From: Ailanthus altissimus
Lineage: Eukaryota; Streptophyta; Magnoliopsida; Sapindales; Simaroubaceae
Direction: 5' to 3'
Assembly (NCBI GenBank): GCA_946807835.1
Contig: OX327697.1
Coordinates: forward strand, 9,855,001 to 9,919,000
Length of the DNA stretch: 64,000 nt
The translations under genes and the position numbers were made by a program. The notes beneath the pieces are model-generated. The model had not been told where the DNA came from. It saw only the letters and a list, made by a program, of their open reading frames with translations, and did not search any database. Positions 1-12,340 of the stretch are shown one piece after another (position 1 is the first letter of the stretch; every line of letters begins with the position of its first letter).

Positions 1-2580
1 GAGAGATATTAAACCTAATTTGGTAATTTCACACTCGATCAGTGCGCCGGACGACCTTAAATTATTTTTGGAATTTTTCTCTATTGGCTTAGAAAAGGAA
101 ATCCTAATTTACTACATGAATTTCCATTTAAGGGTTATGAATGGAACAAGCCTTTATTGAGAAATACAATCCATATATTAAGGAATGGACCAATTATAAA
201 CAATCTCATGGATTGCCAAGTTAGAAACTCTAGTTAGTTCTTTTGACCATTCTAACTAGATAGTTATAAAGAAACCAATTAAATCTTTTCATTTGAACTA
301 ATGGCAAATTAGAAGTTTTAAGTAAGTTGAAGGGCAAAATGGTCAATTAAGGGAGCACTATATATATGTTAGAAGTGTGTAGAAATTTGAAGAGAGATCA
401 AAACTAACACTTAGACAAAAAAGAGAGAAATTAGAGCTTCAAATGGGGGTGCTGCTACAGTGACTATTCAAGTTTTTTTTCATGATTTTTCATGCTTAAT
501 CAAGCCAAAATAAGGTTACATACCAATCTCTAAGCTCAATTGAAGCCTCAATTAGTGGAAATTCAAGAAAAAGAGATTGAGTTGAATTCTAGTTTGGAGC
601 TTGAATGAGTCATCAATTTGAAGAAATTGGCAAGGTAAGAATTAGGGTTTTTGGTGATGTTGTTGTAGAGATTTCAATTGGTTGTAATTAGGGCTTTAGA
701 ATGAAATTGGCATGATTTTGTTGTAATTGGAACAAGAAATTGAGAAAAGGAATGTGTTGGAACCTAGGGTGGAATTCTGCCACTTTAGGGAAGTTAGGGA
801 TTGAGTGGTGTTTTGAATGAATTATTGTGTGTAAATGGTGCATATTGTAAATTGAATGTATATGTCGATGGAAAAATCAAAAATGAAGATAATGGGACAC
901 AATTGTCCATTTTGAAAAGGTGAAGGGCAATTATGTCCAACCAAGATTATAAGGCGTTCAATAATTTTTAGGGCACCAGATGGTGAGATAGGTTAGATTA
1001 AATGGCTCCGTAAATAAAAATCAGGAAGTAGTTTACATCCGGGCTTTGTATACCGATTAGGTCATTTAGTAGTTAAATGAGATTCTAGCATTCGATTTGG
1101 TTCTAAATGTCATTTATGGCGCGTAGGTGAAGATAACCGAGAGCGATAACGGGAGCAGAAATCGAGAGCAAAATTGAGCGTGGAGCGGTCGTGAGTGGAA
1201 ATCTGTCATTTCTTTTACTTTTCGTTTATTATGTTTTCGCATAATGAATATGCATGTTTTATGAGCTTTCGATGCATAACCATGATTTATGATCTTGATA
1301 TATATTCATAGACCTGCCTTTACATGTTCAAATTGAGAAACAGTTTTAAAATTTCTGCATTCGTTTTTAAGGCCATTGGTACCCTCAGATTATAGTGGTG
1401 ATGATTGTATTAGACCCGGCCGGTATATCCCGTGCACATAGGCAGGTCTTGGAGGTGTGTCACTAACTCTGGGAAGTCGAGATGTTGAGTCATGTGAGTC
1501 GCTCTATGTGTACGGGATATTGTCTCGCTATATGCATGCGATGTAGGATTCCGCTGCATAGCCAGTGAAGTGTCTTGAGATGTCACTATAGGTGCTGCTA
1601 GTTGAGGTGTCCCGTGACCTACTCACGTGTGCGGTGCTAGTTGAGTCGCTGCGTGGGTATAGAGCTTTAAGGTTACCAGTGGTACAGTTTAGAAAGAAAA
1701 TGGCCGAGCGAGGATTTTACTAGTTTTCGATTTACCGATAGCATTTATGCATTTATATGCACATAGCAGTTATTATGTTATACAGATTCTGAATATAGTT
1801 TTCCAAAGATGTAGATAAAAACTGCTCGGCAAGATTTTAAGAGCATATGATGTTAGAAACCATTTTACAGTTTTACATCAGCTTTTAGAAGCATGATTTC
1901 TGCATGAACTTTAGAATTTGCTATCTATACATGATGTTATTTTATTAAAATTTTATTTATACTCACTGAGCTCCTTTAGCTCACCCGTTTTGTGTTTTAT
2001 GTTTTCTGAACCTCTTTCCCAGGTGCAGGTCTCGGTACGCAAGCTGTTGATTCTTCTATTGCCGAGTAGTGGGCCGAATCCGAAGATCATTTTTTGTACA
2101 TGTAAATGTGCTAAATAGCACCCTTTACTTTATGCATAATAGTTGTAGGCATGTATATTTGGATGTATGTTTTGAACCGAGAAGAAGAGATTTTAATTTT
2201 ATGATGATCGTTCTTTTTACTTTTATGATTACGCTTATTGTGATTCAAATGAATAATTGAGTTATGTTGGATTTGATTTGGAAAGGATCGGAGATCTGAA
2301 TTAGTAGAATTGAGATGTATTGAAAATAGAAGTGAAATTTCTTTGCAGGTTTTATATGAATTTTCTGAAAAACAGGGGAAACTCTGTCCGTTTATTTTTA
2401 AAATTAAGATGTCATTTTCATGTATGTTACTAGACCTTCTTAGTAGTAACAAGAATTAAAAAGGGGTTCGTCTCGCTGAATTTCTCAACTTACCCAGTTA
2501 GGTTCGGAGGAACTTCCGTCGGGGTACCCGGCAGGGCCGCTGGGATCTATAGTAGAGGGTCTCTGGTCGGGTCCTGTCAG
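1..2580 (+). mobile_element. Ty3/gypsy (chromovirus-type) LTR remnant, left edge outside window
   Basis: There is no protein here. The stretch reads like a long plant LTR. Around 1960-1986 it has the block CTCACTGAGCT followed shortly by AGCTCACC, which is typical of Tekay/Del-type chromovirus LTRs. It ends near 2,580 with GGTCGGGTCCTGTCAG. The same end (GGTCCGGTCCTATCAG) is seen on the minus strand at about 38,190, where another LTR fragment of this class begins. No primer binding site or matching second LTR is visible, so this may be a solo LTR or a truncated copy. Lineage is inferred from LTR hallmarks only. Confidence 0.5.
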
Positions 2581-2599
2581 GTCAACTAAGGAAGTAGTA

Positions 2600-4990
2600 A
2601 AGATAGGCTCCTAGTTAAAGCTAAAGATAAAAGAAAAACTGAGTGCACTGGTTAAAGAGTTCTCAAACATCTTCACTTAGCTGCACGAAGACATGCTGAG
2701 AATAAATCTCACCCTGATATCTTATGTATTGGCCATTAATTCATATTTTAAACTAGTCAAATAAAAGAGGGGAAATTTCAACCATAAGAAGAATGAAGTT
2801 ATTGCGACCAAAGTTGAGAAACTCATAACACTGGGATTTATCCGAGAAATTTACTATCCTGAATTACTATCTAATATGGTAATCGTCAAGAAAACTAAAG
2901 AAAAGTGGAGAGTGTGCATGAACTTCACATATTTAAACAATGCCTGACTTAAAAACAACTTTCCTTTCCCAAAGATAGACCATCTGGTGGACTCTATAGT
3001 AAGGCACACACTTTTTATCTTCATGGATGCTTTCTCAAGGTGCAATTAAATCAAGAGGTTCCCTCTTGATTAGGAAAAGAGGGAATTCATTATCCATCTA
3101 GGAACTAATTGGTATAAGGTCATCTCATTCAGACTGGAAAATGCAGGTGCCACTTACCAAAGGCTCATAAACAAGATATTTAAACTATTAATCTGAAAAA
3201 GCATTGAGGTATACGTGGATGATAACACAAAATGAAGTTGAACCTGAAAATTATGCATTCAGGGTTAGGAAAGTGCTTGAGATTCATGGTGAGACAGAGA
3301 TGAATCAAGGCCAATCAAGATAAAATCTGAGCTATTCTTGAAATGAACTCTCCGAGCATCATTAAAAATATTTAAAGGCAAATAGGCCGAATAACAGCTC
3401 TTGAGAGGTTTATTTCTAAAGCTACTGACAAATGCTTTGAATTTTTATAGGCTATTAAGAGCAAAAAGAAGACGAGGCAGACTTCTTAGTGCAAGGAAGC
3501 CTTCTAGAAACTAAAAGCATATCTGGCTTAACCACTCTACTTGCAGTGCCAAAAAATGGGGATCAAGTAATGATATACATGGGAGTCTTAACATTGCAGT
3601 CAATACATTACTTGTTAAAGATGAGGAACGAATCCAGAGACCTATATACTTTGCCAGTAAGGCTTTTACATATCCCATCGGTTGAGAGGTCACATTGCAG
3701 TGGTCTTAGCAAGATAAAAACTACGATCATACTTTCAAGCCTATATCATAGTCATCCTCACCAACCTACCCTTGAGAGGTGTGCATGACCTCTTTGGTAT
3801 AGATCAATATGCAATACCTCTCTGGGCGTTTGATCAATTGGGCAATCGAGATCAATGAGTTTGACATTTAGCTCAAACCAAGAACAGTCATCAAGAGACA
3901 AGCTCCAATAAACTTCGTCGCATAATGTAAACATAGAGACAATGTCATAGAAAAAGCTTCTTGTAAAGAGCTCTCAAATACACAAACAAACAAAAAAAAC
4001 ACCTTCTACTTTAATACGAACAATTTTTATTAATGGCACCTCCAACTCTAAGAGATGTGAGGTGGCATTATTCTTCTTAGCCTATAGGAAGACAAGCTTA
4101 GTTATACAGTCAAGTCTGGATTCCCTATTTCAAACAATGAAGTTGAGTATGAAGCCCTTTTAGCTAGATTAAGAGTTATGAGTCCTTGTCAAAAGTAACT
4201 CATAACTTGTTGTCAACCAAGTCAATAAAGGTTTTGAGGTGCAAAGCGATCACATGGCCACTTATCTTCAAAGAGTTAATGAGAAAATACAGCAATTCGA
4301 AGAGGTCAAAATTTAGTACATACCAAGGACTAAAAATCATAAAGCAGACATATTAGTGCAAATAGTTTCAATCGATGAAGCTCAAATATTATGACCCGTG
4401 CCCCTCAAATTCATTCCGAAACATAGTATCAAAGAAATTGAGACCAAAGAACTCATGTATATTAATCCATACCCAAGCAAGATAGATCTTATTTGAGAAT
4501 ACATAAAGAATGGAACGCTTTTGCAGGATAAGTTAGAAGCACAATAGCTGAGGTACAAGTCAGCTCGTTACACCTTTATCAATAGCGTTCACTATTGGTG
4601 AGGACATTCCTTCTCATACTTAAAATGTCTAATACCCAGTTATGCCGAATATATGTTCTAAAAAATTCATTAGGGGATTTATTAAAAAAAAAAACATTAC
4701 GCAGCAAGTCCTTAGCTCACAAGATTTTCATAATAGGTTATACTAGCCTATTACACTTCAGGATGTAAAGAGCTAGCAAAAAAAGGTGATGCATGCCAAA
4801 AGTATGCCAACAAGATTCGTGCTTACCCCCAACCAATAAAGAATTTAAAGACAATGACAAGTCATTGAACCTTTAAACAATAGGAACATGAATTGATCGG
4901 TCCCTTACCCTAGGGAAGAGGCTTAGCCAAGTATGCCATCGTCAATGTCAATCAAGTAATAGGCTCTGTAGAATGCTTTCTGAATTGATA
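2600..4990 (+). pseudogene. Decayed Ty3/gypsy pol (Tat-lineage-like): RT, RNase H, start of integrase
   Basis: Stops and frameshifts break the frame, but conserved blocks follow in pol order. RT begins near 2,640. GFIREIYYPELLSN lies at about 2,834, FMDAFS near 3,021, LENAGATYQRLINKIF at about 3,135-3,180, and the catalytic YVDD at 3,212-3,223. An RNase H block FPISNNEVEYEALLARL follows at about 4,121-4,171; the NNEAEYEAL type is characteristic of the extra RNase H of Tat elements. NQVNKGFEVQSDHM and IPRTKNHKADIL continue it. From about 4,700 a HHCC-like part (KKGDACQKYANKI) and ELIGPLP mark the start of integrase, after which homology stops. The element is inactive. Lineage is inferred from the RNase H type. 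Confidence 0.7.
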
Positions 4991-6277
4991 GCCTAAAGAA
5001 CTCTGCATTTCTCCAAAAGTAGTAACAAACCTGTCCCCTTGACCATGCTCGGGCAGGTTCTCAACAAATCCTTAAGTAATAGGCTCTGTAGAATGTTCAT
5101 CATGTTAAGTATATTTGTTACCATCATCTTCGCCTGACATGGCTATAAAACAATAAACAAAGGCTAGATCAACATAAAAAAAAAAATCAAAAATTGAAAA
5201 CATATGAAGGAAAAATATACACTCCCTTCCTTAAGGTCACCTTGAGATTGAACACCTTGATTATTCTTCCTAAGGAAAGGAATCTCCTCTTCCTCACAAT
5301 CACTTAACTCAGTTTTGACTACCACTCATGTTTAACCACTCTACTTATTCAATTTACTATAAACTCAATCATTATGACTAAGAGGTGAAGAAAAATTAAC
5401 ACAAACGAAGCCATAAAATCACCATCATCAGCCAAGGAAACACGACTCCAAAAGGCAGATGAAACATATGTATAAATTCACAAAATCTCAAAAGTCCATA
5501 AATAATTCCAAGAATGTGCCAAGAAAGAAGAGAGTAACCATAAAAAATAAAGTTATCAAAAGCAACAACTTTATAAGTGTTAGAAATAGATGGTGAAAGT
5601 AATACTCATAGTTAGAAAACAACGGTCATTGAAAAAATACAAGTACTTTTTCTCTCTAGGAAAAGTGAAAAAAAAAAAAAAAGGGCAGGCACTAAGGCTC
5701 AACTACAATTTGCCAATAAAACAGGTTCTAGATTATTATATAAATCTGAGCTATAGATCAAATCCAATGACACTTTATGGAATCCTACTCAAAATTATCT
5801 TTTCAACTACTTAAAATAAACTGATAACTGTTAGATCTCCAAAGAATCCTAAGGCCAAATAAACATTTACATCACTTAAGCCGCCTTTAAAAGATGACTA
5901 ATGAGAAAAATGTATGATTTAAAGAGAATTGCATTTAATGTGAAACGATTGACTAAAATGTCTAATGGCCCTACCATACGACCTCTTCAAGCAAATAAGG
6001 TCCTTAGACATTTACAAGTAACTAATATGGAACTAATGAGGGTAATAAATGAGATTACTACAACTTCCTAAGTCGAGATTCTCAAGTGGTCCTTGAGAAA
6101 ACGTCCAACTCTTGGGTTAAAGTTAAAACTCTTTAAGTATTTAATATCATAAAACCTCTTTGACCAAGCATTATAAGCAATTCTAAAATGAGACATTAAA
6201 GGAGTTAAGAAATCAAAGATTCCTATTATTCATTTTCTCATTGACTAACAATTCATCTTGAGAAGTACCAAGCATTC
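4991..6277. other. Non-coding decayed retroelement stretch
   Basis: I see no credible coding sequence. A 22-bp direct repeat, AGTAATAGGCTCTGTAGAAT with one extra base at each end, occurs at 4,954-4,975 and again at about 5,074-5,095. The first copy lies where the integrase homology breaks off. The rest is A-rich and presumably belongs to the same gypsy element, between pol and the antisense ORF remnant. Confidence 0.4.
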
Positions 6278-7080
6278 CTAAGCAAGAATACTTGAGCATA
6301 CACATAAAAGTACATCAAGAAGTATGGTAAAAAGAACAAGTAAAAGGCATAATAAAACAAGCATTAGAAAGTGCATTATACATAGAATGAAGAATATTTC
6401 ATTAGAAAAAGAAGAGTGCACATGGCCAAATTCATAATACAAAAAATACAAAGGAAAATAAGCCTGAGTATATAGAGGAAGAGGAGGCAAATTTCTAATA
6501 GCAACAGTAGAAGTATGGGTATCTTCAGTTCGGAGACCCTCATTGGTCATTGGCATAGACTCATCAATAGGCAATGGAGAAACGTCCTTGATCGTCTAAA
6601 GGGTTGGGACTTCGGTTTCTTTATTAGCTTTCTCCTGATTGGCAAGTAGCTTGTTTAACTAGAAAATGTCTAAATCAATATAGTGGTCCTTGAACAGGTC
6701 AAGAGCCTTAGAGACCTTGTCAATAAGTTGGTCCTTTGAAGCATCGAATTTCTCCACCAGCTCTTCATCCTTCTTCAAGAGGATGGCATTCTCCTCTTGA
6801 AGATCCCTAACCTTGGCCTTAGGCTCCTTTATTTTTGACTTGAGGAATGAGACCCAACTCTACGCCATCACTGCCTTAGCCTTAGTCTCCTCGACCTTAA
6901 TAGCGGCCTTAGCGTTGACACTCTTCACTATGGCCGAACAGCCATTGAGCTCGCTTAAAACCTTTTATCTTCTTTTTGGTCTACTTTAAGGCCTCCTTTA
7001 GTTTGGCCACCTTAGCCTCGAGTTAACCAAAATAGATGCATTTATTATTGACAAGGTACCACAATTCATCATCGAGGCTA
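6278..7080 (-). pseudogene. Antisense coiled-coil ORF remnant of a Tat-type gypsy element
   Basis: Read on the minus strand, this stretch gives a broken charged coiled-coil protein with heptad-like runs rich in Lys, Glu, Leu and Ala, such as AKVRDLQEENAILLKKDEEL and DASKDQLIDKVSKALDLF. It ends in an open stretch at 6,278-6,574. It lies downstream of, and opposite to, the pol remnant at 2,600-4,990. Tat-lineage Ty3/gypsy elements are known to carry an additional ORF, sometimes antisense, between pol and the 3' LTR, and the arrangement here fits. Function is unknown. A random coiled-coil gene fragment is possible but less likely given the context. Confidence 0.5.
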
Positions 7081-8359
7081 TTTTTTTGCACTTTCTAAAG
7101 TAGTAAATAATGAATCAAAATTCCCTAAAAAATTAATTTGATGCATATCGAGAAAGTGACCCATACAGGTGGTTTTAATATCTTTGCTTGATTTTTCTTC
7201 AGCTTCATTTTGATAACTTATAAAGTCTATGGCTTTTAGTAGATGATATTGCTCATAGAAATGGTCTAAAACGGGAATTTTCAATATTTTTGAAAATTAA
7301 AAAAAAAAGGCATGGAAGCACAATAATAATAATAAAACTAATATCTCATAAAAAAATAATAATTTTACACAAGTAAATATACATAATTAAAAATAACAAT
7401 AACAAATAGTATAAATAAATAATTCATATATTGAATTAAATTATTAAAAGATAATTATAATTATTCTATAGTAAATAAAATGAAATTAATATTCTATAAT
7501 AAACATAAATATTTAAATTGAAACAACAATTAAAATAATAGATAATTATCAAATATAATTCATACTAAAACAATTCATATTTAAAAAATTTTAATTGGGG
7601 TCACGCGCGAACCATATTTAAATGAAATCACCAGACAACAATTAAAATAATAGATAATTAGCAAATAAAATTAATATTAAAATAATTCATATTTTATAAA
7701 ATTCAAAAAAAAAATTAATTAGGGTCATGGGTGGCGCGTTGGTCTTGCATCGTAGGCGTGACCCTTTCATTTGGAATTGCCCCAGGACGATTCTAGATGC
7801 AATATACGTATGGTGCTTAGTACTCGGGCATGACAAACCATTGGAGTCATCGCCACTCATAACACATTTTATAACTTTTTCAGTAACAAAAATACATTTT
7901 TCATCTACTCACAACATATTTTTACAACATATTATTATATTTTTTTCAACATTCATTTAAAAATTTTAAAAAAAATCTCAAACTTTTCACAAAATTAGAA
8001 ATAATGTTGTGAGTGGCCACCACTCACAAATTTGGTTTCCGCCGCTATATACGCTGCCGGTTAGAGATAATTTGTGTAGGATTTTGAGAGATATGTGAAG
8101 TGAGAGAATAGAAAAATGAGATTGGGAGTATTTGTGTCCAATTTTAAAGTTTATAGTTATAAAAATTAGAAATTTTTATTTTTGATTATATGAAAAAATA
8201 GCTCCAAAATTTTAACTATTTACAAAAATATTCCTTTAAATTTTGACATTAACAAAACTATGAGAATTTATAAAAAGGAAAAGAAATAATAGTATATAAT
8301 TGAAAAGAGAAAACAAAAAACGCATTCTTACAAGTTACGCATTATTACCTCAATTTATT
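7081..8359. other. AT-rich gene-free stretch with a local duplication
   Basis: No gene is recognisable. A diverged tandem duplication of about 100-110 bp is visible: ATTAAAATAATAGATAATTA starts both copies, near 7,531 and 7,641. Each copy ends with AGGGTCA or GGGGTCA close to a GC-rich patch (CACGCGCG near 7,600, GGTGGCGCGTTGG near 7,731). The short open frame at 7,727-7,960 shows no recognisable domain. Confidence 0.4.
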
Positions 8360-8689
8360 GGGACAAATTACAGTACTTCTGACTGTGCCATACAACTGAA
8401 AGTCTAGGCCATTGAATCTTATTAGTGAAGATCCAATGGTCCAAAATTATTTAGTTCAAAATTTGTTACCGTAGTTCATGTAAACAAATTATGAAAGATA
8501 AACTTTACATGCCACCTCTCATATGTTTTTAAAATATAAAATTATCTATTATATTACAAAATAATCCCTACTCTTAAATATGAAAATAAAATCAAAGAAT
8601 ATATTTATTTATTTATTGTTTATAAATTTTATTAAAATAAAAATATAAATTGAAGGGTTAAATGTTATAATTCTAAATTCAATCTCAAT

Positions 8690-10556
8690 TAAAATAACAT
8701 TAAATGTTATAATTTTAATTTTAATTTTAATTGTATAATATAATTTTAATTTTAATTATATAAAATATTATAATTTCAATTCTAATTTTAATTTCACTTA
8801 AGTTAAATTTTATAATTTTATTTTTAATTTTAAATTTAATTTTAATTACGTTAAATATTATAATTTCAATTCAAACTTTGATTTTAATTACGTTAAATAT
8901 TATAAATTTAATTTCAATTTCAATTTTAATTGCATTAAATAATTTTAATTTTAATTACGTTAAATATTAAAATTTTAATACTAATTTTAATTTTAATTAC
9001 GTTAAATAATTCCAATGTCAAATTTAAATTGTAATTATATCAAATATTACCATTCCAAGTATTTTTTAATTTTAATTATGTTAAATATTTTAATTTTAAC
9101 TTTAAATTCAATTTTAATTACATTAAATATTATAATTTTAATTTCAATTTTTTTAAATTATATTAAATGCTATAATTCTAGTTTCAATTTTAAATTCAAT
9201 TTCAATTATGTTAAATGTTATAATTCTAATTTAATTTTAGTTTCACTTATGTTAAATATTATAATTTCAATTATAATTTTAAATTCAATTTCACTTACAT
9301 TAAATGCTATAATTCAAATTCAAATTTTGATTTCAATTACGTTAAATATTATAATTTCAACTCCAATTTTAAATTTAATTACATTAAATAATTCCAATTT
9401 CAAATAAAATTTTAATTTTAATTATGTTAAATGTTATAATTCTAAATTAAATTTATATTTGAATTACATTAAATACTATAATTCCAATTCTATTTTTATT
9501 TTAATATGTTAAATGTTAAATCTATTTTTTAATTTTAATTTCAATTACGTTAAATATTATATAATTCTAATTTAAATTATAATTACGTTAAATAATTCCA
9601 ATTCAGATTAATTTCAGTTACGTTAAATGTTATAATTTTAATTTTAACTTTAATTTTAAATTCAATTTCAAATACGTTAAATGTTATAATTTTAATTCTA
9701 ATTTTAAATTCAATTTCAATTACATTCAATGTTATAATTCTAATTTTAATTTTAAATTTAATTTAAATTATGTTAAATATTATAATTATAATTCCAATTT
9801 CAGTTTCAGTTTAATTTCATATACGTTAAATGTTATAATTTTAATTCTAATTTTAATTTTAATTTCAATTACACTTAATAGTATAATTCCAATTCAATTA
9901 TGTTAAATGTTCTAATTTTAATTTTAATTATGTTAAATGTTATAATTCTATTTCAACTTCAATTTAAACTTCAATTACATTAAATATTATAATTTCAATT
10001 CTATTTTTAATTACGTTAAATGTTGCAATTTCAATTTTAATTTCAATTTTGATTATGTTAAATGTTATAATTTTAAATCTAATTTCAATTCCAATTATGT
10101 TAAATATCATAATTCCAATTTCAATTTCAATTCAATATCAATTACGTTAAATGTTAAAATTTCAATTTCAATTTCAATTATGCTAAATGTTATACTTTTA
10201 ATTTCAATTATATTAAATATTATAATTCTAATATCAATTTTAATTACATTAAATATTATAATTCTAAATCCAATTAGAATTTTAATTAGGTTAAATGTCA
10301 TATTTAATTACGATGTCAATTTCAGTTATGTTAATGTTATAATTTTAATTCTAATTTTAATTTTAATTAAATTAAATATTATAATTGCTTATCTAATTTT
10401 AATTATTATTACATTAAATGTTATAATTTCAATTTCAATTTCAATTCAATTTTAATTTTAATTACATTAACTTTTATAATTGTAATTTCAATTATATTAA
10501 ATGTTATAATTCAATTTGAATTCCAATTCTAATTTTAATTACATTAAATATTATAT
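8690..10556 (+). repeat. Minisatellite A array, forward orientation
   Basis: This is a tandem array with a unit of roughly 48 bp (range about 30-50). Each unit has a fixed anchor close to ACGTTAAATGTTATAATT followed by a run of degenerate AATTNN hexamers (AATTTC, AATTCT, AATTTT, AATTCA). The anchor recurs throughout, for example near 9,660-9,690 and 10,010-10,060. Open frames here, rich in Asn, Ile, Leu and Phe, are by-products of the hexamer phase and are not genes. Confidence 0.85.
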
Positions 10557-10918
10557 TTTGAAAATAAAAAAATTAATTTGTTACACATTTTAGAAATTAG
10601 CACTTGAAAAATTAATATAGTCCAATAAATGCCTTATAAATTATAAAAATTTCTAAAATATAAAAACACTCACAAAAAAAAAGCTAAAACCAACCAAAAA
10701 CTTCAATATTTTGCAATACGAAAAGATTGTTTTTTAAAAAAAGAAGGCCAAAACATAACAAACATTTATGTATTTAATTTTTTTTCTATCTCTCTTAAAA
10801 TGATTATATCAAATAAATTTTTTTTTTAAAGGAATAAGATGAAATATATTATTAAAATAGATAGTATCTCAAATACAATATGAACATGGGTGGCTACCCT
10901 GAAAAGGTAAAACAACAT
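10557..10918. repeat. Spacer between inverted A arrays, with copies elsewhere in the block
   Basis: This non-repetitive spacer sits between A(+) and A(-). Its left part (10,560-10,752, landmark GCTAAAACCAACCAAAA) is present inverted at 17,470-17,665. Its right part (about 10,770-10,918, landmarks GGAATAAGAT and GGTGGCTACCCTGAAAAGGT) is present in direct orientation at about 18,455-18,740 with an insertion. It contains no coding sequence. The copies show that array plus spacer moved or duplicated as a unit. Confidence 0.7.
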
Positions 10919-11965
10919 ATATTTTAATATAATTAGAATTAGATTGGAATTATAAAACTTAATATAATTAAAATTAAAATTATAATATTTAATGTAACTA
11001 AAATTAGAATTAGAATGGAAATTATAAAATGTAATGTAATTGGAATTATAATTATAAAATTTAATGTAATTAAAATTAAAATTAGAATTAGATTTAAAAT
11101 TATAATATTTAACGTAAATTAAATTGAATTAGAATTATAACGTTTAATGTAAGTGACATTGAATTTAAAATTAGAATGAAACTTATCACATTTAACGTAA
11201 TTGAAATTGAAATTAAAATTATAACATTTAACATAACTAAAATTAAAATTAGATTTGAAATTATAAAACTTAATGTAATTAAAATTCATTTAAAAATTAG
11301 AATTCGAATTATAACAATTAACATAAGTGATATTGAATTTAAAATTAGAATTGAAATTATAAGATTTAATGTAATTGAAATTAAATTTAAAAATTGAAAA
11401 TAGAATTATAATATTTAACATAATTAAATTTTAATTTAAAATTAGACTTGGAATTATAACATTTAATGTAATTAAAATTAAATTTAAAGATTGGAATGAA
11501 ATTGACATTGAATTTAAAATTGAAATTGGAATTGAAATTATAACATTTAACATAATTAAAATTGAATTTAAAAATAGAATTAGAATTATAATATTTAATG
11601 TAAGTAAAATTAAATTTAAAATTGAAAATGAAATTATAATATTTAATAAAATTCAAATTCAAATTGAAATTATAACATTTAACTTAAGTAAAATTGAAAT
11701 TAAATTTAAAGTAATTAAAATTGAATTTAAAATTAGAATTAGAATTATAACATTTAACATAACTAAAATTGAATTTAAAATTAGAATTAAAATTATAAAA
11801 TTTAAAGTAATTGAAATTAAATTTAAAAATTGGAATTAAAATTATAATATTTAGTGTAATTGAAACTGAATTTTAAATTAGAATTTTATTTTATAATTAT
11901 AATTATAATTATAACATTTAACGTAATTAAAATTAAAATTAAATTTAAAATTATAATATTTAACT
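10919..11965 (-). repeat. Minisatellite A array, inverted orientation
   Basis: This is the reverse complement of family A: the anchor reads AATTATAACATTTAACGTAA, between runs of NNAATT hexamers. Together with 8,690-10,556 and the spacer it forms a foldback. The internal low-complexity frames (11,176-11,397 and 11,387-11,662) are artefacts. Confidence 0.85.
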
Positions 11966-12340
11966 TATATTCTCACTATCAGTTGTATGTTGCATTCTAC
12001 TTAACATAATTCAAGATAAATAGTGGGAACATGTATTGTATTAATTAGAAATATTTAATATATTAACTAAGAACATTAAATATGTCAAGTGGAAACATGT
12101 AGTATTAAGTGGGAACATACATGATATTGTTTATGATTAATTTACTTTTTCTATTTCATTTATAAAAATTATATGTATGTAAAACATACATAAAATTAGA
12201 ACTCCTTATATTAAATCACATATTTTTATTAGTAATCGACAACGCGCTAAGAATGTAAAATTGGAGATATAGGCACTTTTCTAGATAAAAATATTAACAG
12301 TGCGAATATGTTTATATTAAATGGGAATAAATAGTATACT
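11966..12340. repeat. Left transition segment; inverted partner at 15,906-16,090
   Basis: The first few B-like units (about 12,025-12,130) are followed by a unique segment. Within it 12,181-12,262, including AATCGACAACGCGCTAAGAA, is an inverted copy of 15,935-16,020, which reads TTCTTAGCGTGTTATCGATT. This unique match outside the arrays shows that the two arms are true inverted duplicates, beyond shared low complexity. Confidence 0.75.

Noticed and set aside
7727..7960. 77-codon frame in a GC-richer patch
   Set aside because: No recognisable domain; second half is AT-rich non-coding sequence shared in style with the surroundings.
9015..11662. Several open frames of 60-130 codons rich in Asn, Ile, Leu, Phe and Tyr, also in 16.0-20.2 kb
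   Set aside because: They read through minisatellite A; the hexamer AATTNN phase creates long stop-poor low-complexity frames on either strand. No domain and no start context.
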